A stretch of 64,000 nt of DNA from Mucilaginibacter sp. L3T2-6 (GCF_030519355.1 NZ_JAUMKC010000006.1:124001-188000), one strand, 5' to 3'; shown: positions 52,299 to 62,327, numbered from the stretch's first letter. Numbers and translations are program-made. Notes: generated by a model not told the origin, from the letters alone.

Positions 52299-54761
52299 AT
52301 GAGAACTGTTTTTAAAGCTATTGCCATAACGGCGATAAGCGCCTGTTCGCTAACTGCTTTGCGAGCACAGGTTTATAAAATGCCTGCTTATCCCCTCATC
52401 AGCCATAATACTTACTTCAGTATATGGTCTAATACCGACAAGCTATACGATTCACCAACCCAGCACTGGACCGGCAAAGACCAGTCGCTTGAGGGAATAA
52501 TAAAAGTAGATGGCGAATACTATCATTTTATGGGAAATGAACCGCCTGAACTAAAATCAATTTTAGCAGCAGGCGATGAGGAAACCTATAACTGCCGCTA
52601 CCTGGTTGATGCTGCGCCGGATAAAGGGTGGGAACAACCCTCATTTGATGATAATGGCTGGAAAACTGGCAAAGGCCCTTTTGGCGATGACCGCATCAGC
52701 AACGGAACTAAATGGACAGGAAAAGACATCTGGCTGCGCCGTAAATTTTCGCTGAGTGAAATACCTGGTGGAAAACTTATTCTTAGAAATTATCACGATG
52801 ATGATGCCGAGTATTATTTAAACGGCCACCTGGTTGCATCGCGCCCGGGCGCTAACGGTGATTACGAAATGTTTGAGCTGCCCGCCGAAGCAAAAAACTT
52901 TATGGTTAAAGGCGAAAACGTATTAGCCGTGCATTGCCATAATACCGGCGGCGGCACCATGATTGACGCCGGGATTTCGGTAGAAGTGAAGCACGATTTG
53001 TTCGCCGGTATTAAAACTGCCGGGCAGGTTAGCGTTACCGTCAACGCCACTCAAACCATATATCATTTTAACTGTGGCCCTGTGAAATTAAGGGTAGCGT
53101 TTACCTCGCCGCTGATATTGAATGATCTTTCGTTATTGTCGCTGCCGGTATCATATATCAGCTACCAGGCACAAGCTACCGATGGAAAAAAGCATGACGT
53201 AAGCATACTTACCGCTGCAAGCTCCAATATCGCTGCTGATGTGGCATCGCAAACCGTCAAAGCTCAAAAATATTCGGCATCGGGTATGCAGATCCTGAAG
53301 GCGGGAACGGTTGAACAGCCGGTATTGAAAAAGAAAGGCGATAATGTCCGGATTGATTGGGGATATATGTACGTGGCCGTCCCTGCCAGCACTAAGGCTA
53401 TGCAGACCGTAGTTGAGAGTGGCAGGATAGTAAGCGCATTTACTGAAAATAAATGGCCGGAAAGCGTAAAAGAAGGTAAGCGCCTGATGCTGAGTACTGT
53501 GCAAAATCTTGGTGCAGTTGGATCCGCCCCGGTTTCTCAATTTTTGGAATTGGGCTATGATGAACTGCAATCCATTCAATACTTTGGCACTAACCTGAAA
53601 CCATGGTGGAGGAACACGCCTGGTGCTACCATGGAAAAGGTACTGGCTAACGCCGCTGCACAGTATAAAACCACTATTGCGAAATGTGATGCAACTGATA
53701 AAAAAATCTACAACGATGCTTTGGCAGCCGGTGGCGAAACTTATGCCAAACTATGCGTGATGGCGTATCGCCAAAGTATTTCGGCACATCAACTGGTGAA
53801 AAGCCCGGCGGGTGAGATCCTTTGGTTGTCCAAAGAAAATTTCAGCGGGGGCTTCATCAATACGGTGGATGTTACCTATCCGTCGGCGCCGTTGTACCTT
53901 ATCTATAACCCAAAGCTGATGGAAGGCATGCTGAACGGAATATTTTATTTTTCGGAAAGCGGCAGGTTTAAGCATGATTTTGCAGCGCATGACCTGGGCG
54001 TATATCCGCAGGCCAATGGACAGTTGTATGGAGAGGGCATGCCGGTTGAGGAATCCGGAAATATGATTATTTTGACCAACGCAATAGTTAGGGCTGAGCA
54101 CAATCCGGCTTACGCCCGCAAACATTGGAAGGCCCTGACTACCTGGGTAAACTACCTCGCCAAGTTTGGCCTCGATCCGGGCAACCAGCTTTGTACTGAT
54201 GACTTTGCCGGTCACCTGGCCCATAATGCTAATCTTTCCGTTAAAGCTATAGTAGCTATAGGCTCTTATGCGCAGATGGCTGCTGCTTTAGGGGATGCCA
54301 AAACCGCCGCCAAATACAAAGCGATGGCTGGGGATATGGCTAATCAATGGGTAGCAAAAGATAATGCCGGCGACCATTATGCCCTGGTATTCGACAACAA
54401 GGACACCTGGAGCCAGAAATACAACATGGTGTGGGATAAGGTGTTTAAGTTAAACCTGTTTCCTCAGAAAGTTTATGATACCGAAATCAGCTATTACCTG
54501 AAGCACCAGAATGCTTTTGGTCTGCCGCTGGATAGCCGTAAAACCTACACCAAATCTGATTGGATATTGTGGACAGCTGCCATGACCAGCAATAGCAAAG
54601 ATTTTAACGAACTGATTACCCCGGTTTACAAATATGCTACCGAAACATCGTCGCGTGTACCGTTAAGCGACTGGCACGAAACTACCAATGGTAAGCAGGT
54701 CGGTTTCCAGGCACGCAGCGTGGTAGGGGGATATTTTATGAAGAGTTTGCTGAAAAAGTAG
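52299..54761 (+). CDS. Glutaminase-A-like protein (DUF4964/DUF5127/DUF4965) with an inserted carbohydrate-binding-like domain
   Basis: 820 residues; the signal peptide ends LRAQ (about residue 24). DUF4964 start (MPAYPLISHNTYFSIWSNTDKLYD, about 28-90), an inserted galactose-binding-like jelly-roll (about 105-235: WRR-type LRRKFSLSEIPGG, YLNGHLV, NVLAVHCHN), DUF5127 (about 240-470), then DUF4965/DUF1793 with an alpha/alpha-barrel look (DFAAHDLGVYPQANGQLYGEGMPVEESGNMIIL). Family members are called glutaminase A, but many sit in glycan loci and probably act on sugars. It has its own upstream region after the operon terminator. Confidence 0.85.
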   Translation: MRTVFKAIAITAISACSLTALRAQVYKMPAYPLISHNTYFSIWSNTDKLYDSPTQHWTGKDQSLEGIIKVDGEYYHFMGNEPPELKSILAAGDEETYNCRYLVDAAPDKGWEQPSFDDNGWKTGKGPFGDDRISNGTKWTGKDIWLRRKFSLSEIPGGKLILRNYHDDDAEYYLNGHLVASRPGANGDYEMFELPAEAKNFMVKGENVLAVHCHNTGGGTMIDAGISVEVKHDLFAGIKTAGQVSVTVNATQTIYHFNCGPVKLRVAFTSPLILNDLSLLSLPVSYISYQAQATDGKKHDVSILTAASSNIAADVASQTVKAQKYSASGMQILKAGTVEQPVLKKKGDNVRIDWGYMYVAVPASTKAMQTVVESGRIVSAFTENKWPESVKEGKRLMLSTVQNLGAVGSAPVSQFLELGYDELQSIQYFGTNLKPWWRNTPGATMEKVLANAAAQYKTTIAKCDATDKKIYNDALAAGGETYAKLCVMAYRQSISAHQLVKSPAGEILWLSKENFSGGFINTVDVTYPSAPLYLIYNPKLMEGMLNGIFYFSESGRFKHDFAAHDLGVYPQANGQLYGEGMPVEESGNMIILTNAIVRAEHNPAYARKHWKALTTWVNYLAKFGLDPGNQLCTDDFAGHLAHNANLSVKAIVAIGSYAQMAAALGDAKTAAKYKAMAGDMANQWVAKDNAGDHYALVFDNKDTWSQKYNMVWDKVFKLNLFPQKVYDTEISYYLKHQNAFGLPLDSRKTYTKSDWILWTAAMTSNSKDFNELITPVYKYATETSSRVPLSDWHETTNGKQVGFQARSVVGGYFMKSLLKK

Positions 54762-54790
54762 CATCTTCCGCAACTCACAAAAGCGCCCTG

Positions 54791-54830
54791 AACAAGAGAA
54801 GCAAGTTATCCGCCGCTTGCTTTTCTTGTT
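54791..54830. terminator. Bidirectional terminator
   Basis: AACAAGAGAAGCAAG and CTTGCTTTTCTTGTT arms with a 10-base loop between the convergent glutaminase-like and SRPBCC genes. Confidence 0.7.
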
Positions 54831-54843
54831 TACGGCAATTATA

Positions 54844-55287
54844 TCAGGCGGCCGCTTTAGTAATCGCGTGTACTAATCTCTCCTGCATATACCGCGCCCA
54901 ACCGGTTGAACATGCGTCGTAACATTCAAAAGCAGGAACAAGGCCGATGTGCGTGAACACAATTTTAGTTTTGCCTGCATCTTCAAAAATTTCAAAGCTA
55001 ATCCTGGTGCCTTCCCACTCGTCTGTCGTATCTACAAAGCTAAGATTGGCTTCTGTTACCAGCCAAACCACCTTTTTGCCCGGTATCAGTTCTATCAATT
55101 TTTGCTTGGTATAATGGGCGCCGTCACCTGCACGGAAGCTAAACTCGTCGCCCAGCTTTTCTGAGACGCCCTCAAATGATTCGTTATACAGGCCAGACCA
55201 CCATTCTCTTACATTCAAAATGGTATGGTATGCCTCAGCTGGTCTTTGTTCCACCCAAACGGTGGCAGTAAAATCCTGGTTACTCAT
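54844..55287 (-). CDS. SRPBCC (AHSA1-like) domain protein
   Basis: 147 residues, single START/Bet v1-like fold: TATVWVEQRPAEAYHTILNVREWWSGLY at the start, GTRISFEIFEDAGKTKIVFTHIGLVPAFECYDACSTGWARYMQERL at the end. The family binds hydrophobic ligands or acts as a chaperone cofactor; the ligand is unknown. No signal peptide; cytosolic, single gene. Confidence 0.85.
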   Translation of the reverse strand: MSNQDFTATVWVEQRPAEAYHTILNVREWWSGLYNESFEGVSEKLGDEFSFRAGDGAHYTKQKLIELIPGKKVVWLVTEANLSFVDTTDEWEGTRISFEIFEDAGKTKIVFTHIGLVPAFECYDACSTGWARYMQERLVHAITKAAA

Positions 55288-55443
55288 GTTATTGTATATT
55301 GGTCTTTTAAGTGATAATCTTCAAAGCCAAAATTAACGTCATTACCACCAATGAAAGGATGGTTAAATAGACATTATAACGGGGTAATTTGGACGTCTTG
55401 CGGCCGGATTTATTCTAAACAATGGTATAAGGAGCAAGGCTAT

Positions 55444-56730
55444 TTATTGTAGCGGAAGCGCCTGCTTTTGCTGTTTTGAATTAATTTTTATCTCGAAGCT
55501 ATGCAGGTCCGCTATGAACCGGTAATTAACAACAAAGTTATATTTGTTACAGATGGTCTTGATGATGGCCAGGCCAAGCCCGGTGCCTTCAGATGCTTTG
55601 CTTTTATAAAATCTGTCGAATATCCGGTGCTCATCCAGCATATCGCCATTACCTGTGTTTTGAAATGTTAGCGTTTCGGTTGTTAGCCGGATTCTTATCT
55701 CGCCGTGTTCCCTGTTGTGACGGATAGCATTGCTGAACAAATTGTTTATCAGTATTTCGGCGAGATGCCTGCTGGCATTAATTTCTACATCCTCCATCTC
55801 AAAATTTACATCAATACTCTTGCTTTGTATCATTTCCTGGAACAGCTGAAATTTTTCGTTTATAACGTTCTTCATATTCAACGCTTCGTTGTCGTGTAAC
55901 AGGTCATTTTCGATTTTTACAAGCAATAAAAGAGATTGGTTTAAATGAGAAAGCCGGTTTGTTGCCGCATACAAATCGGCAATCTGCATGTATTGATCAG
56001 GCCGCAATGATTCATCCTGTATTAATATATCCAATTTGGAAGTGATGAGAGATAACGGAGTCATGATCTCGTGAGCCGCATTTTCGGTAAAAGTTTTCAG
56101 CCCTTTATATTCCTCCGTAACACGGGCCGACATTTTTTCTATGGCATCGTTCAACTGCTTAAATTCGTCAACCTTACTCGCCGTCGCTGTTATCCGGGTA
56201 TGGTCAGCAGCATTAAATTCCTGAACTTTTCCTAACGCAGCATAAAACGGCTCCCAAAGGCCCTTTAAAAAATATTTATGAGTAACAATCAGTACCGTAA
56301 GTAATATGGCGGCAAGTGCCAGGGTGATAACTGAAATAATCTGTAACAGGTATTCGGTATTTTCCCTCGATTCAGATATGGTTACCAGGTAACGTTGTGG
56401 TGATATGGTTACAAGAAAGGTTACAGCCCGGCCGCTTTCATTTTTTTTCTCCTTTTTGTTAAAGTAAGGCGTGTCAAAAAAGCGGGTTTCATAGTTGCTC
56501 AGGCTGGTTTTAATCACAGAGGTCTGGTCCTGGTCGAAATCAACTGGTTTAGGTAGCCGATGATGCCGGTTAACATAACCTACAAATTCAGCAACTTCTT
56601 CGGAAAGGTCTCCGTCCAATTGTTGTCTTGCTATGCTGCTGATAGTGTAATAGTAAACGAATGCCGATATGGTTAAAACCAGCAGACTTATCAGCACGCT
56701 TGCCCTGGTATAGTGCGAGGCTAATTTCAT
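55444..56730 (-). CDS. Sensor histidine kinase
   Basis: 428 residues. TM1 (about 11-31), periplasmic loop (about 32-133), TM2 (about 134-155), HAMP-like linker, HisKA with H220 in NAAHEIMTPLSL, and HATPase with NLFSNAIRHN and GTGLGLAIIKTIC. The periplasmic part is short and has no known sensor fold. It follows the response regulator gene by 2 bases, so the two form a classical pair. The signal is unknown. Confidence 0.92.
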   Translation of the reverse strand: MKLASHYTRASVLISLLVLTISAFVYYYTISSIARQQLDGDLSEEVAEFVGYVNRHHRLPKPVDFDQDQTSVIKTSLSNYETRFFDTPYFNKKEKKNESGRAVTFLVTISPQRYLVTISESRENTEYLLQIISVITLALAAILLTVLIVTHKYFLKGLWEPFYAALGKVQEFNAADHTRITATASKVDEFKQLNDAIEKMSARVTEEYKGLKTFTENAAHEIMTPLSLITSKLDILIQDESLRPDQYMQIADLYAATNRLSHLNQSLLLLVKIENDLLHDNEALNMKNVINEKFQLFQEMIQSKSIDVNFEMEDVEINASRHLAEILINNLFSNAIRHNREHGEIRIRLTTETLTFQNTGNGDMLDEHRIFDRFYKSKASEGTGLGLAIIKTICNKYNFVVNYRFIADLHSFEIKINSKQQKQALPLQ

Positions 56731-56732
56731 TG

Positions 56733-57404
56733 TTAAAAAAATTTATAGCCTACGCCATAAACCGAAGAAAAAAAGTCTCTCCCCGTTAGATCCGTTAACT
56801 TTTTACGCAGGTTTTTTATATGCGTGTAAATGAAATCAAAACTGTCGAGCATGTCCATTTCATCGCCCCAAAGATGTTCGGCAATGGCGTTTTTCGATAC
56901 TACTTTCCCTTTGTTTGCTATGAAATAAAGCAGCATGTCGAACTCTTTTTTAGTAAAAGTAACCGGCGTTTTGTTGATACTTACATTCCGGCCGTTTAAG
57001 TCAATCTCTATCTCTTTATAAGTGAGCACGCTTCCGGCGCCTAATGTTTTTCTTCTGAATACAGCCAGCACCCGGGCTTTCAGTTCTGCCAGATGAAAGG
57101 GTTTGGTAAGGTAGTCGTCAGCGCCGGTGTTGAGCCCTTTGGTCTTATCATCAACCGAATTTCGTGCCGATATGATCAGCACACAATCACTTTTGCCATT
57201 CTGGCGTAAATAATCCAAAACACCGAAGCCCTCACCGTCCGGAAGACCTATATCTAAAAGAATACAATCATAATCATATAAGGCAATTTTTTCCAAAGCG
57301 GACTTTAGGTCGTTGCAGGCCTCGCAGATATTTCCGTCTTCAGTAAAATACTTTTTAATGGTTTCGCGTAATCCTTGCTCGTCTTCAATTATCAGCAGTT
57401 TCAC
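56733..57404 (-). CDS. OmpR-family response regulator
   Basis: 223 residues starting with GTG at 57404; there is no in-frame ATG and MKLLIIEDE is the expected start. The receiver has D51 in LLDIGLP, T/S and K103 in YLTKPF; the winged helix (about 128-223) has FTKKEFDMLLYFIANKGKVVSKNAIAEHLWGDE and DFIYTHIKNLRKKL. Partner of the kinase downstream. The target may be the divergent stress/ATPase operon, but this is only positional inference. Confidence 0.93.
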   Translation of the reverse strand: MKLLIIEDEQGLRETIKKYFTEDGNICEACNDLKSALEKIALYDYDCILLDIGLPDGEGFGVLDYLRQNGKSDCVLIISARNSVDDKTKGLNTGADDYLTKPFHLAELKARVLAVFRRKTLGAGSVLTYKEIEIDLNGRNVSINKTPVTFTKKEFDMLLYFIANKGKVVSKNAIAEHLWGDEMDMLDSFDFIYTHIKNLRKKLTDLTGRDFFSSVYGVGYKFF

Positions 57405-57545
57405 ATTTTTTTTAGCCTAAAAGTACAAAACGATTTTGAAGTAAAATTGAAGCCTGCAATTTACTTACGAGATAACCACAGAAAGCTCCGGTCATCTTAA
57501 TTCATCAAAAATAACGGGGATACGCCCGGAAATCAGCTTTTGAGG

Positions 57546-57557
57546 TGATTAATATCA
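57546..57557. promoter_or_regulatory. FNR-like half-palindrome upstream of the stress operon
   Basis: TGAT-TAAT-ATCA matches the core of the FNR consensus TTGAT-N4-ATCAA, 59 bases before the universal stress gene. A weak -7-like TCACTTTG (57599-57606) follows. Confidence 0.4.
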
Positions 57558-57616
57558 TTTATTAACCCATAGTTAACGGGTAATTTTGATAACGTTATTC
57601 ACTTTGATGTGTAATT

Positions 57617-58429
57617 ATGAAAACTATCCTTGTAATAAATGATTTCTCAGCCGAGGCAGCAAACGCTATCAATTTTGCGTTTAGTATCGCAAAAAAAGTT
57701 AAGGCAGATATTCTGGTGGCCGATACCGTATTTTGCTCCAGGACGATAGAGGTAAAAAGTTTACAACTTGCCGGGAGCTATACAGGGCATGAAGCAACTG
57801 ATCCGGAAGTAACATCATTTGAGCCAGATGCTTACTATCCCGCAATTAATAACCTTGATGTGTCGGGGTTTAGTGAAGACGAACTGGCTGGGCTGATTAT
57901 CAAGAACGGTATATGGCTGATGGTAAAGGGAATTTCTGCTAATGCGCACGATATCGCTTCAGACTCTCACCTGAACGCCCAGGGTATTCTGAACAGGGTA
58001 AGGTGCCCGTTGCTTTTAGTTCCTGAAAACTTTAAACCGCGGGATTTTGAACGGTTAACGTATGTGGCCGATTTAAGATATTGCCGGTTACAAATTGTTA
58101 AGTATCTCGCTGAGCTGGCTGCACCCTATGATGCATTGCTGCAGATTGCCAATATTGCCGCCAAAGGCATGCCGGAAATGGATGTAAACTATTCGAAGGT
58201 TTTATTTAACGAAATAATTGGCCTTAACATTCAATATGATAATCTTCTGCTGAATAACATTAGGGAAAGGGATTTAAAAAAGGCCATTGACGTGATGGTA
58301 AATGCCCTGCATACTGATTTACTGATATTAGTAAACCACCGTTTCCATTTCGAGGAGGTTTTTGGAAGATACCTGCCAGATACACTTCCCCAAAACATGA
58401 ACGTTCCATTGCTGGTGTTCCCATGTTAA
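57617..58429 (+). CDS. Universal stress protein, two-domain
   Basis: 270 residues, two UspA-like halves (about 1-140 and 145-270). The first starts KTILVINDFSAEAANAINFAFSIAKKVKADILVAD and ends RVRCPLLLVPENFKPRDF; the second ends VPLLVFPC. The clear ATP-binding GxxGxGxxG loop is absent, so it may be the non-ATP-binding type. It is 4 bases before the MgtA-type ATPase gene, so they are co-transcribed. Probably responds to low oxygen or stress given the FNR-like site. Confidence 0.82.
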   Translation: MKTILVINDFSAEAANAINFAFSIAKKVKADILVADTVFCSRTIEVKSLQLAGSYTGHEATDPEVTSFEPDAYYPAINNLDVSGFSEDELAGLIIKNGIWLMVKGISANAHDIASDSHLNAQGILNRVRCPLLLVPENFKPRDFERLTYVADLRYCRLQIVKYLAELAAPYDALLQIANIAAKGMPEMDVNYSKVLFNEIIGLNIQYDNLLLNNIRERDLKKAIDVMVNALHTDLLILVNHRFHFEEVFGRYLPDTLPQNMNVPLLVFPC

Positions 58430-58433
58430 CAGT

Positions 58434-61019
58434 ATGTTTGCAACTAAACCGGTAAACCCGCCTGCCCCTTTTCTCAAAAATTTCTGGAATATCAGTGTTG
58501 ATTCGGCCATTCAGGAGCTGCAAAGCGGGACTGGCGGACTTGAAGCTGGTGAGGCCGCCGCCAGGTTAAGGCTTTACGGCAAAAACACACTTAAGTCATC
58601 TGATAAAAAAACGGGATTGGTGCTTTTTCTTGCGCAATTTAAAAGCCCGGTAACTTTACTCTTGATAATAGCATCTTTAATTTCGGCTGGTCTGGGTGAT
58701 GCAACAGACACCGCTATTATATTTATTATTGTTCTGATAAGTGGCTTGCTTGGTTTTTTACAGGAGCGGGGTGCAGCCAATGCCATAAATGAATTGCTTA
58801 AAATGGTACAATTGCATTGTACAGTTTTACGAAATTCAATAAACGTCACCGTGCCCGCAGAGAAGGTTGTAACAGGCGATATTATTTGCCTGAGCGCGGG
58901 CGATGTTATACCTGCAGATAGCCTGGTGATGGAAGCGGTTGCCTTGTTTGTAGACGAGGCCGTATTTACGGGCGAAACTTTTCCGGTTGAAAAAGCACCA
59001 GGCTTGCTGCCCGAAGATACCCCACTGTCAAAGCGATCGAATGTGCTGTTGATGGGCTCGCACGTAGTAAGCGGAACCGCCAGGGCAATTGCCGTAAACA
59101 CCGGCTGGCATACAGAATTAGGAAAAATATCCGACAGCCTGCGTGCCAAAATTCCTGAAACTGATTTTGAAAGAGGTATCCGCAGGTTTGGCTATATGTT
59201 AATGGAGATTACCCTGCTGCTGGTAATCATTATTTTTGCTTTGAACGTTTATCTTCATAAGCCTGTCTTAGATTCATTTTTGTTCTCACTTGCATTAGCC
59301 GTTGGATTAACGCCGCAATTACTGCCCGCCATCATCGGCGTTAATTTGTCTGCCGGCGCCAGGCACATGGCCCTCAAAAAAGTAATTGTAAAACGCCTGT
59401 CATCTATAGAAAATGTGGGCAGCATGAATATTCTTTGTTCCGATAAAACCGGCACTATAACTGAAGGTAAAGTAAAACTAAAAAGCACTTTAGATATTAA
59501 CGGCGGCAATGGTTCAAAAGTAATGCAGTATGCCTGGCTGAATGCTTCCATGCAAAAAGGGTTCCGAAACCCGATAGACGATGCAATTTGCGAATACTAT
59601 TCCGGCGATGCCGGTGCTTACACTGTTCGCTCAGAGATTCCGTATGACTTTATCCGCAAAAGGTTAACAGTAGTGATCAACCATGGCGCAAGCAATATTG
59701 CCATTACCAAGGGGGCATTAAACAATGTGCTTGCGGTTTGCGACATGGCGGAGACTGCCGATGGTAAAGTAGCTAATATCTTAGACCATAAAGCGCATAT
59801 AATCCGCCGTTACGAAGAGTTGAGCAATGCCGGGTACCGCACATTGGGAGTAGCTTATAAAATAACAGAACAAGACAAGTTTGAGCGGGATGATGAAAAT
59901 AAAATGGTGTTTCTTGGCTTTGTCACTTTTTTCGATCCTCCGAAGGCCGGTGTCGCATCAACCATCGCTAACCTGCGCGATCTCGGCGTATCACTCAAAA
60001 TTATTACCGGCGACAACGCGCTTGTAGCCAAAAGCCTGGCGATACAAATAGGGATGCATTCGCCAAAAATATTAACCGGCGGCGAATTAAAGCAGATGAG
60101 CAATGCTGCTTTTAAACAGCAGGCGCCAAAGACCGACATTTTCGCCGAGGTGGAGCCTAACCAGAAAGAGCATATCATCTTTGTGTTGAAGCAGACCGGG
60201 AATGTGGTAGGCTTTATGGGCGACGGGATTAACGATGCGCCCGCGCTGCATGCGGCCGATGTAGGTATTTCCGTAAACACTGCGGTCGACGTGGCAAAGG
60301 AAGCTGCCGATATTGTTCTGCTTAACCAGGACCTGGATGTTTTAAGCAATGGTATTATAGAAGGCCGCAAAACCTTTACCAATACCATGAAATATATTTT
60401 TATGGCTACCAGCGCCAATTTCGGCAACATGTTCAGCATGGCCGGGGCGTCGTTATTTTTGCCGTTCCTGCCTTTATTGCCTAAACAGATACTGCTGACT
60501 AACCTGATGACCGATTTCCCGGAAATGGCTATTGCGACTGATAACGTGGATGATATAGCCATACAAAAGCCGCAGCGTTGGGATTTGAGGTTTATCAGGC
60601 GGTTCATGCTTACGTTCGGTCTGCTAAGCTCTTTGTTTGATTATCTTACCTTCGGCCTTTTATTGCTTGTGATGCATGCCGGGGAGAAGACTTTTCAAAC
60701 CGGGTGGTTTATCGAGTCGGTAATATCTGCCGACTCAATTGTGCTCGTTGTTCGTACGCGAAAGCCATTCTTTAAAAGCTTGCCGGGCAAATATTTGCTG
60801 ACGGCTACACTTGTTGTTTTATCAGTCGTTTTGCTTATCCCGGTTACACCTGCGGCGCAGTGGTTTGGGTTCGGCCGGCTACCTGCAGCATACTATGGCT
60901 GGACTTTACTAATAATTTCAGGTTATGTAATATCGGCAGAGTATGCAAAAAAGTGGTTTTATAAAAGGGCTAAAATCAATTCGCATGCCGGTCGCGTTAA
61001 TTCGCTACCGCCCGCATAA
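58434..61019 (+). CDS. mgtA: Magnesium-translocating P-type ATPase (MgtA/MgtB type)
   Basis: 861 residues. Cation-ATPase N-domain start, TM pairs at about 70-110 and 260-310, VFTGETFPVEK, phosphorylation site D337 in CSDKTGT, KGAL and TGDNALVAKSLA in the nucleotide domain, FMGDGINDAPALHAADVGIS, and about four C-terminal helices. The family imports Mg2+ from the periplasm. The last 23 bases overlap the 3' end of the convergent hemA gene. It is part of the stress operon with the universal stress protein. Confidence 0.9.
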   Translation: MFATKPVNPPAPFLKNFWNISVDSAIQELQSGTGGLEAGEAAARLRLYGKNTLKSSDKKTGLVLFLAQFKSPVTLLLIIASLISAGLGDATDTAIIFIIVLISGLLGFLQERGAANAINELLKMVQLHCTVLRNSINVTVPAEKVVTGDIICLSAGDVIPADSLVMEAVALFVDEAVFTGETFPVEKAPGLLPEDTPLSKRSNVLLMGSHVVSGTARAIAVNTGWHTELGKISDSLRAKIPETDFERGIRRFGYMLMEITLLLVIIIFALNVYLHKPVLDSFLFSLALAVGLTPQLLPAIIGVNLSAGARHMALKKVIVKRLSSIENVGSMNILCSDKTGTITEGKVKLKSTLDINGGNGSKVMQYAWLNASMQKGFRNPIDDAICEYYSGDAGAYTVRSEIPYDFIRKRLTVVINHGASNIAITKGALNNVLAVCDMAETADGKVANILDHKAHIIRRYEELSNAGYRTLGVAYKITEQDKFERDDENKMVFLGFVTFFDPPKAGVASTIANLRDLGVSLKIITGDNALVAKSLAIQIGMHSPKILTGGELKQMSNAAFKQQAPKTDIFAEVEPNQKEHIIFVLKQTGNVVGFMGDGINDAPALHAADVGISVNTAVDVAKEAADIVLLNQDLDVLSNGIIEGRKTFTNTMKYIFMATSANFGNMFSMAGASLFLPFLPLLPKQILLTNLMTDFPEMAIATDNVDDIAIQKPQRWDLRFIRRFMLTFGLLSSLFDYLTFGLLLLVMHAGEKTFQTGWFIESVISADSIVLVVRTRKPFFKSLPGKYLLTATLVVLSVVLLIPVTPAAQWFGFGRLPAAYYGWTLLIISGYVISAEYAKKWFYKRAKINSHAGRVNSLPPA

Positions 61020-62211
61020 ATTCATTGATAGCCTCAAGCGAGTGACAGCCGTAATTTTTGTCGTGCTTAATTTTACAGGCCATATTTTTTACAACAGCCT
61101 GTACCTTCGTTTCATATTTGTACGATACCGCCTTATCGGTTTTCTTTGTAACGGCTAACTGTTGCCTGTAAATATCACTTAGTGTTGTTTTAACAGCTTT
61201 TAGTACCGGGCTTATTTTGTGCATTTCGTACCAGTCTAAAAAGTCTGCCATACAGTCTCTTATAATTGCCAATGCCTTTGGTAATTCGGAACGTCGTTTT
61301 TGCAGGTTCTCATCCGTAGCTTTTGATAATTCATCTACATTAATCAGGGTTACATTTGGCAGGGCAGATACAGCGGGGTCTACATTATAGGGTATTGATA
61401 AATCCAATATTAATTTTTTTTCTGTGCCTTGAAAATCTTTTGCTGATACAAGAGGCTGCAACGCGCTGGTGGCAACAAGTATAATGTCAGATATGTTCAG
61501 GTACGCAGACAGGTCATCCATGGACGCGTAGTTCAGGTCAAGTTCGGCTGCCAATACCGCTGCTCTATCCATGCTTCTGTTAATCAGTGTAATATCGGCC
61601 TCGCCAAAATAGTCAACAAGGTTTTTACAAGTATTGCGGCCAATTTTACCTGCGCCTATCACTAATATTTTGTGTTTACTGTTTGATGAAATATGCTGCT
61701 TGAGGTATTGCACAGCAGTAAATGAAACTGACACGCTTCCGCTACTCAAATCAGTAGAGTTTTTTATCAGTTTTGAGGCCTGCAGAACATGATCGGACAA
61801 ACGCTGCATAAAGGGATTGATAAAGCCATTATCGGATGAAAATTTTATGGCCTTTTTAAGCTGCCCGATAATCTCGTAATCCCCGAGTATTTGCGAGTCA
61901 AGCCCGGCCCCAACCTTGAAAAGATGTTCCGCAGCATCCCTGCCATTTTTTACATACGCCAGTTGTGTAAAGGTTCGCTTGTCTCCGGTTGTTTGTGAAC
62001 AAAGCAGTTCGGTTAAACAATCCGGATTATCGGCGAAGCCATAAATTTCGGTGCGGTTACATGTTGAGAGTATAAAAAAGCTGTCGACACCATAATCAGG
62101 CGCGGAATTTATAATTTTTGAATATTGATCGGTGTTAATGGCAAACCTGCCTCGCATTTCGCCATCGCTTTTTTTATAATTAATCCCTGCAACAAAAAAA
62201 TTAGTAAGCAT
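60997..62211 (-). CDS. hemA: Glutamyl-tRNA reductase
   Basis: 404 residues from the ATG at 62211 (MLTNFFVAGINY); an ATG at 62232 is also possible. With the chosen start the catalytic Cys is C51 in STCNRTEIY, close to Cys50 of E. coli. GLDSQILGDYEIIGQLKKA, the NADPH site VIGAGKIGRNTCKNL and the C-terminal dimerisation helix follow. It makes glutamate-1-semialdehyde, the first step of the C5 haem pathway. It is alone rather than with hemC/hemD, so it may be a second or stress-linked copy. Convergent overlap with mgtA. Confidence 0.92.
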   Translation of the reverse strand: MLTNFFVAGINYKKSDGEMRGRFAINTDQYSKIINSAPDYGVDSFFILSTCNRTEIYGFADNPDCLTELLCSQTTGDKRTFTQLAYVKNGRDAAEHLFKVGAGLDSQILGDYEIIGQLKKAIKFSSDNGFINPFMQRLSDHVLQASKLIKNSTDLSSGSVSVSFTAVQYLKQHISSNSKHKILVIGAGKIGRNTCKNLVDYFGEADITLINRSMDRAAVLAAELDLNYASMDDLSAYLNISDIILVATSALQPLVSAKDFQGTEKKLILDLSIPYNVDPAVSALPNVTLINVDELSKATDENLQKRRSELPKALAIIRDCMADFLDWYEMHKISPVLKAVKTTLSDIYRQQLAVTKKTDKAVSYKYETKVQAVVKNMACKIKHDKNYGCHSLEAINEFMRAVAN

Positions 62212-62327
62212 TAACGGGTGCGCAACTATCATCGGTTTTAAATATCGCTTTTCGCTTGAAAAAAATTCACGGCGTAAAAGTGGCGTTCCAGATAATTTTT
62301 CATGCTGATAACGGTCATATCAGGAAA

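Noticed and set aside
59855..60607. 250-residue open frame antisense to mgtA
   Set aside because: Shadow of the conserved P-type ATPase frame, with low-complexity Ser/Ile/Pro composition.
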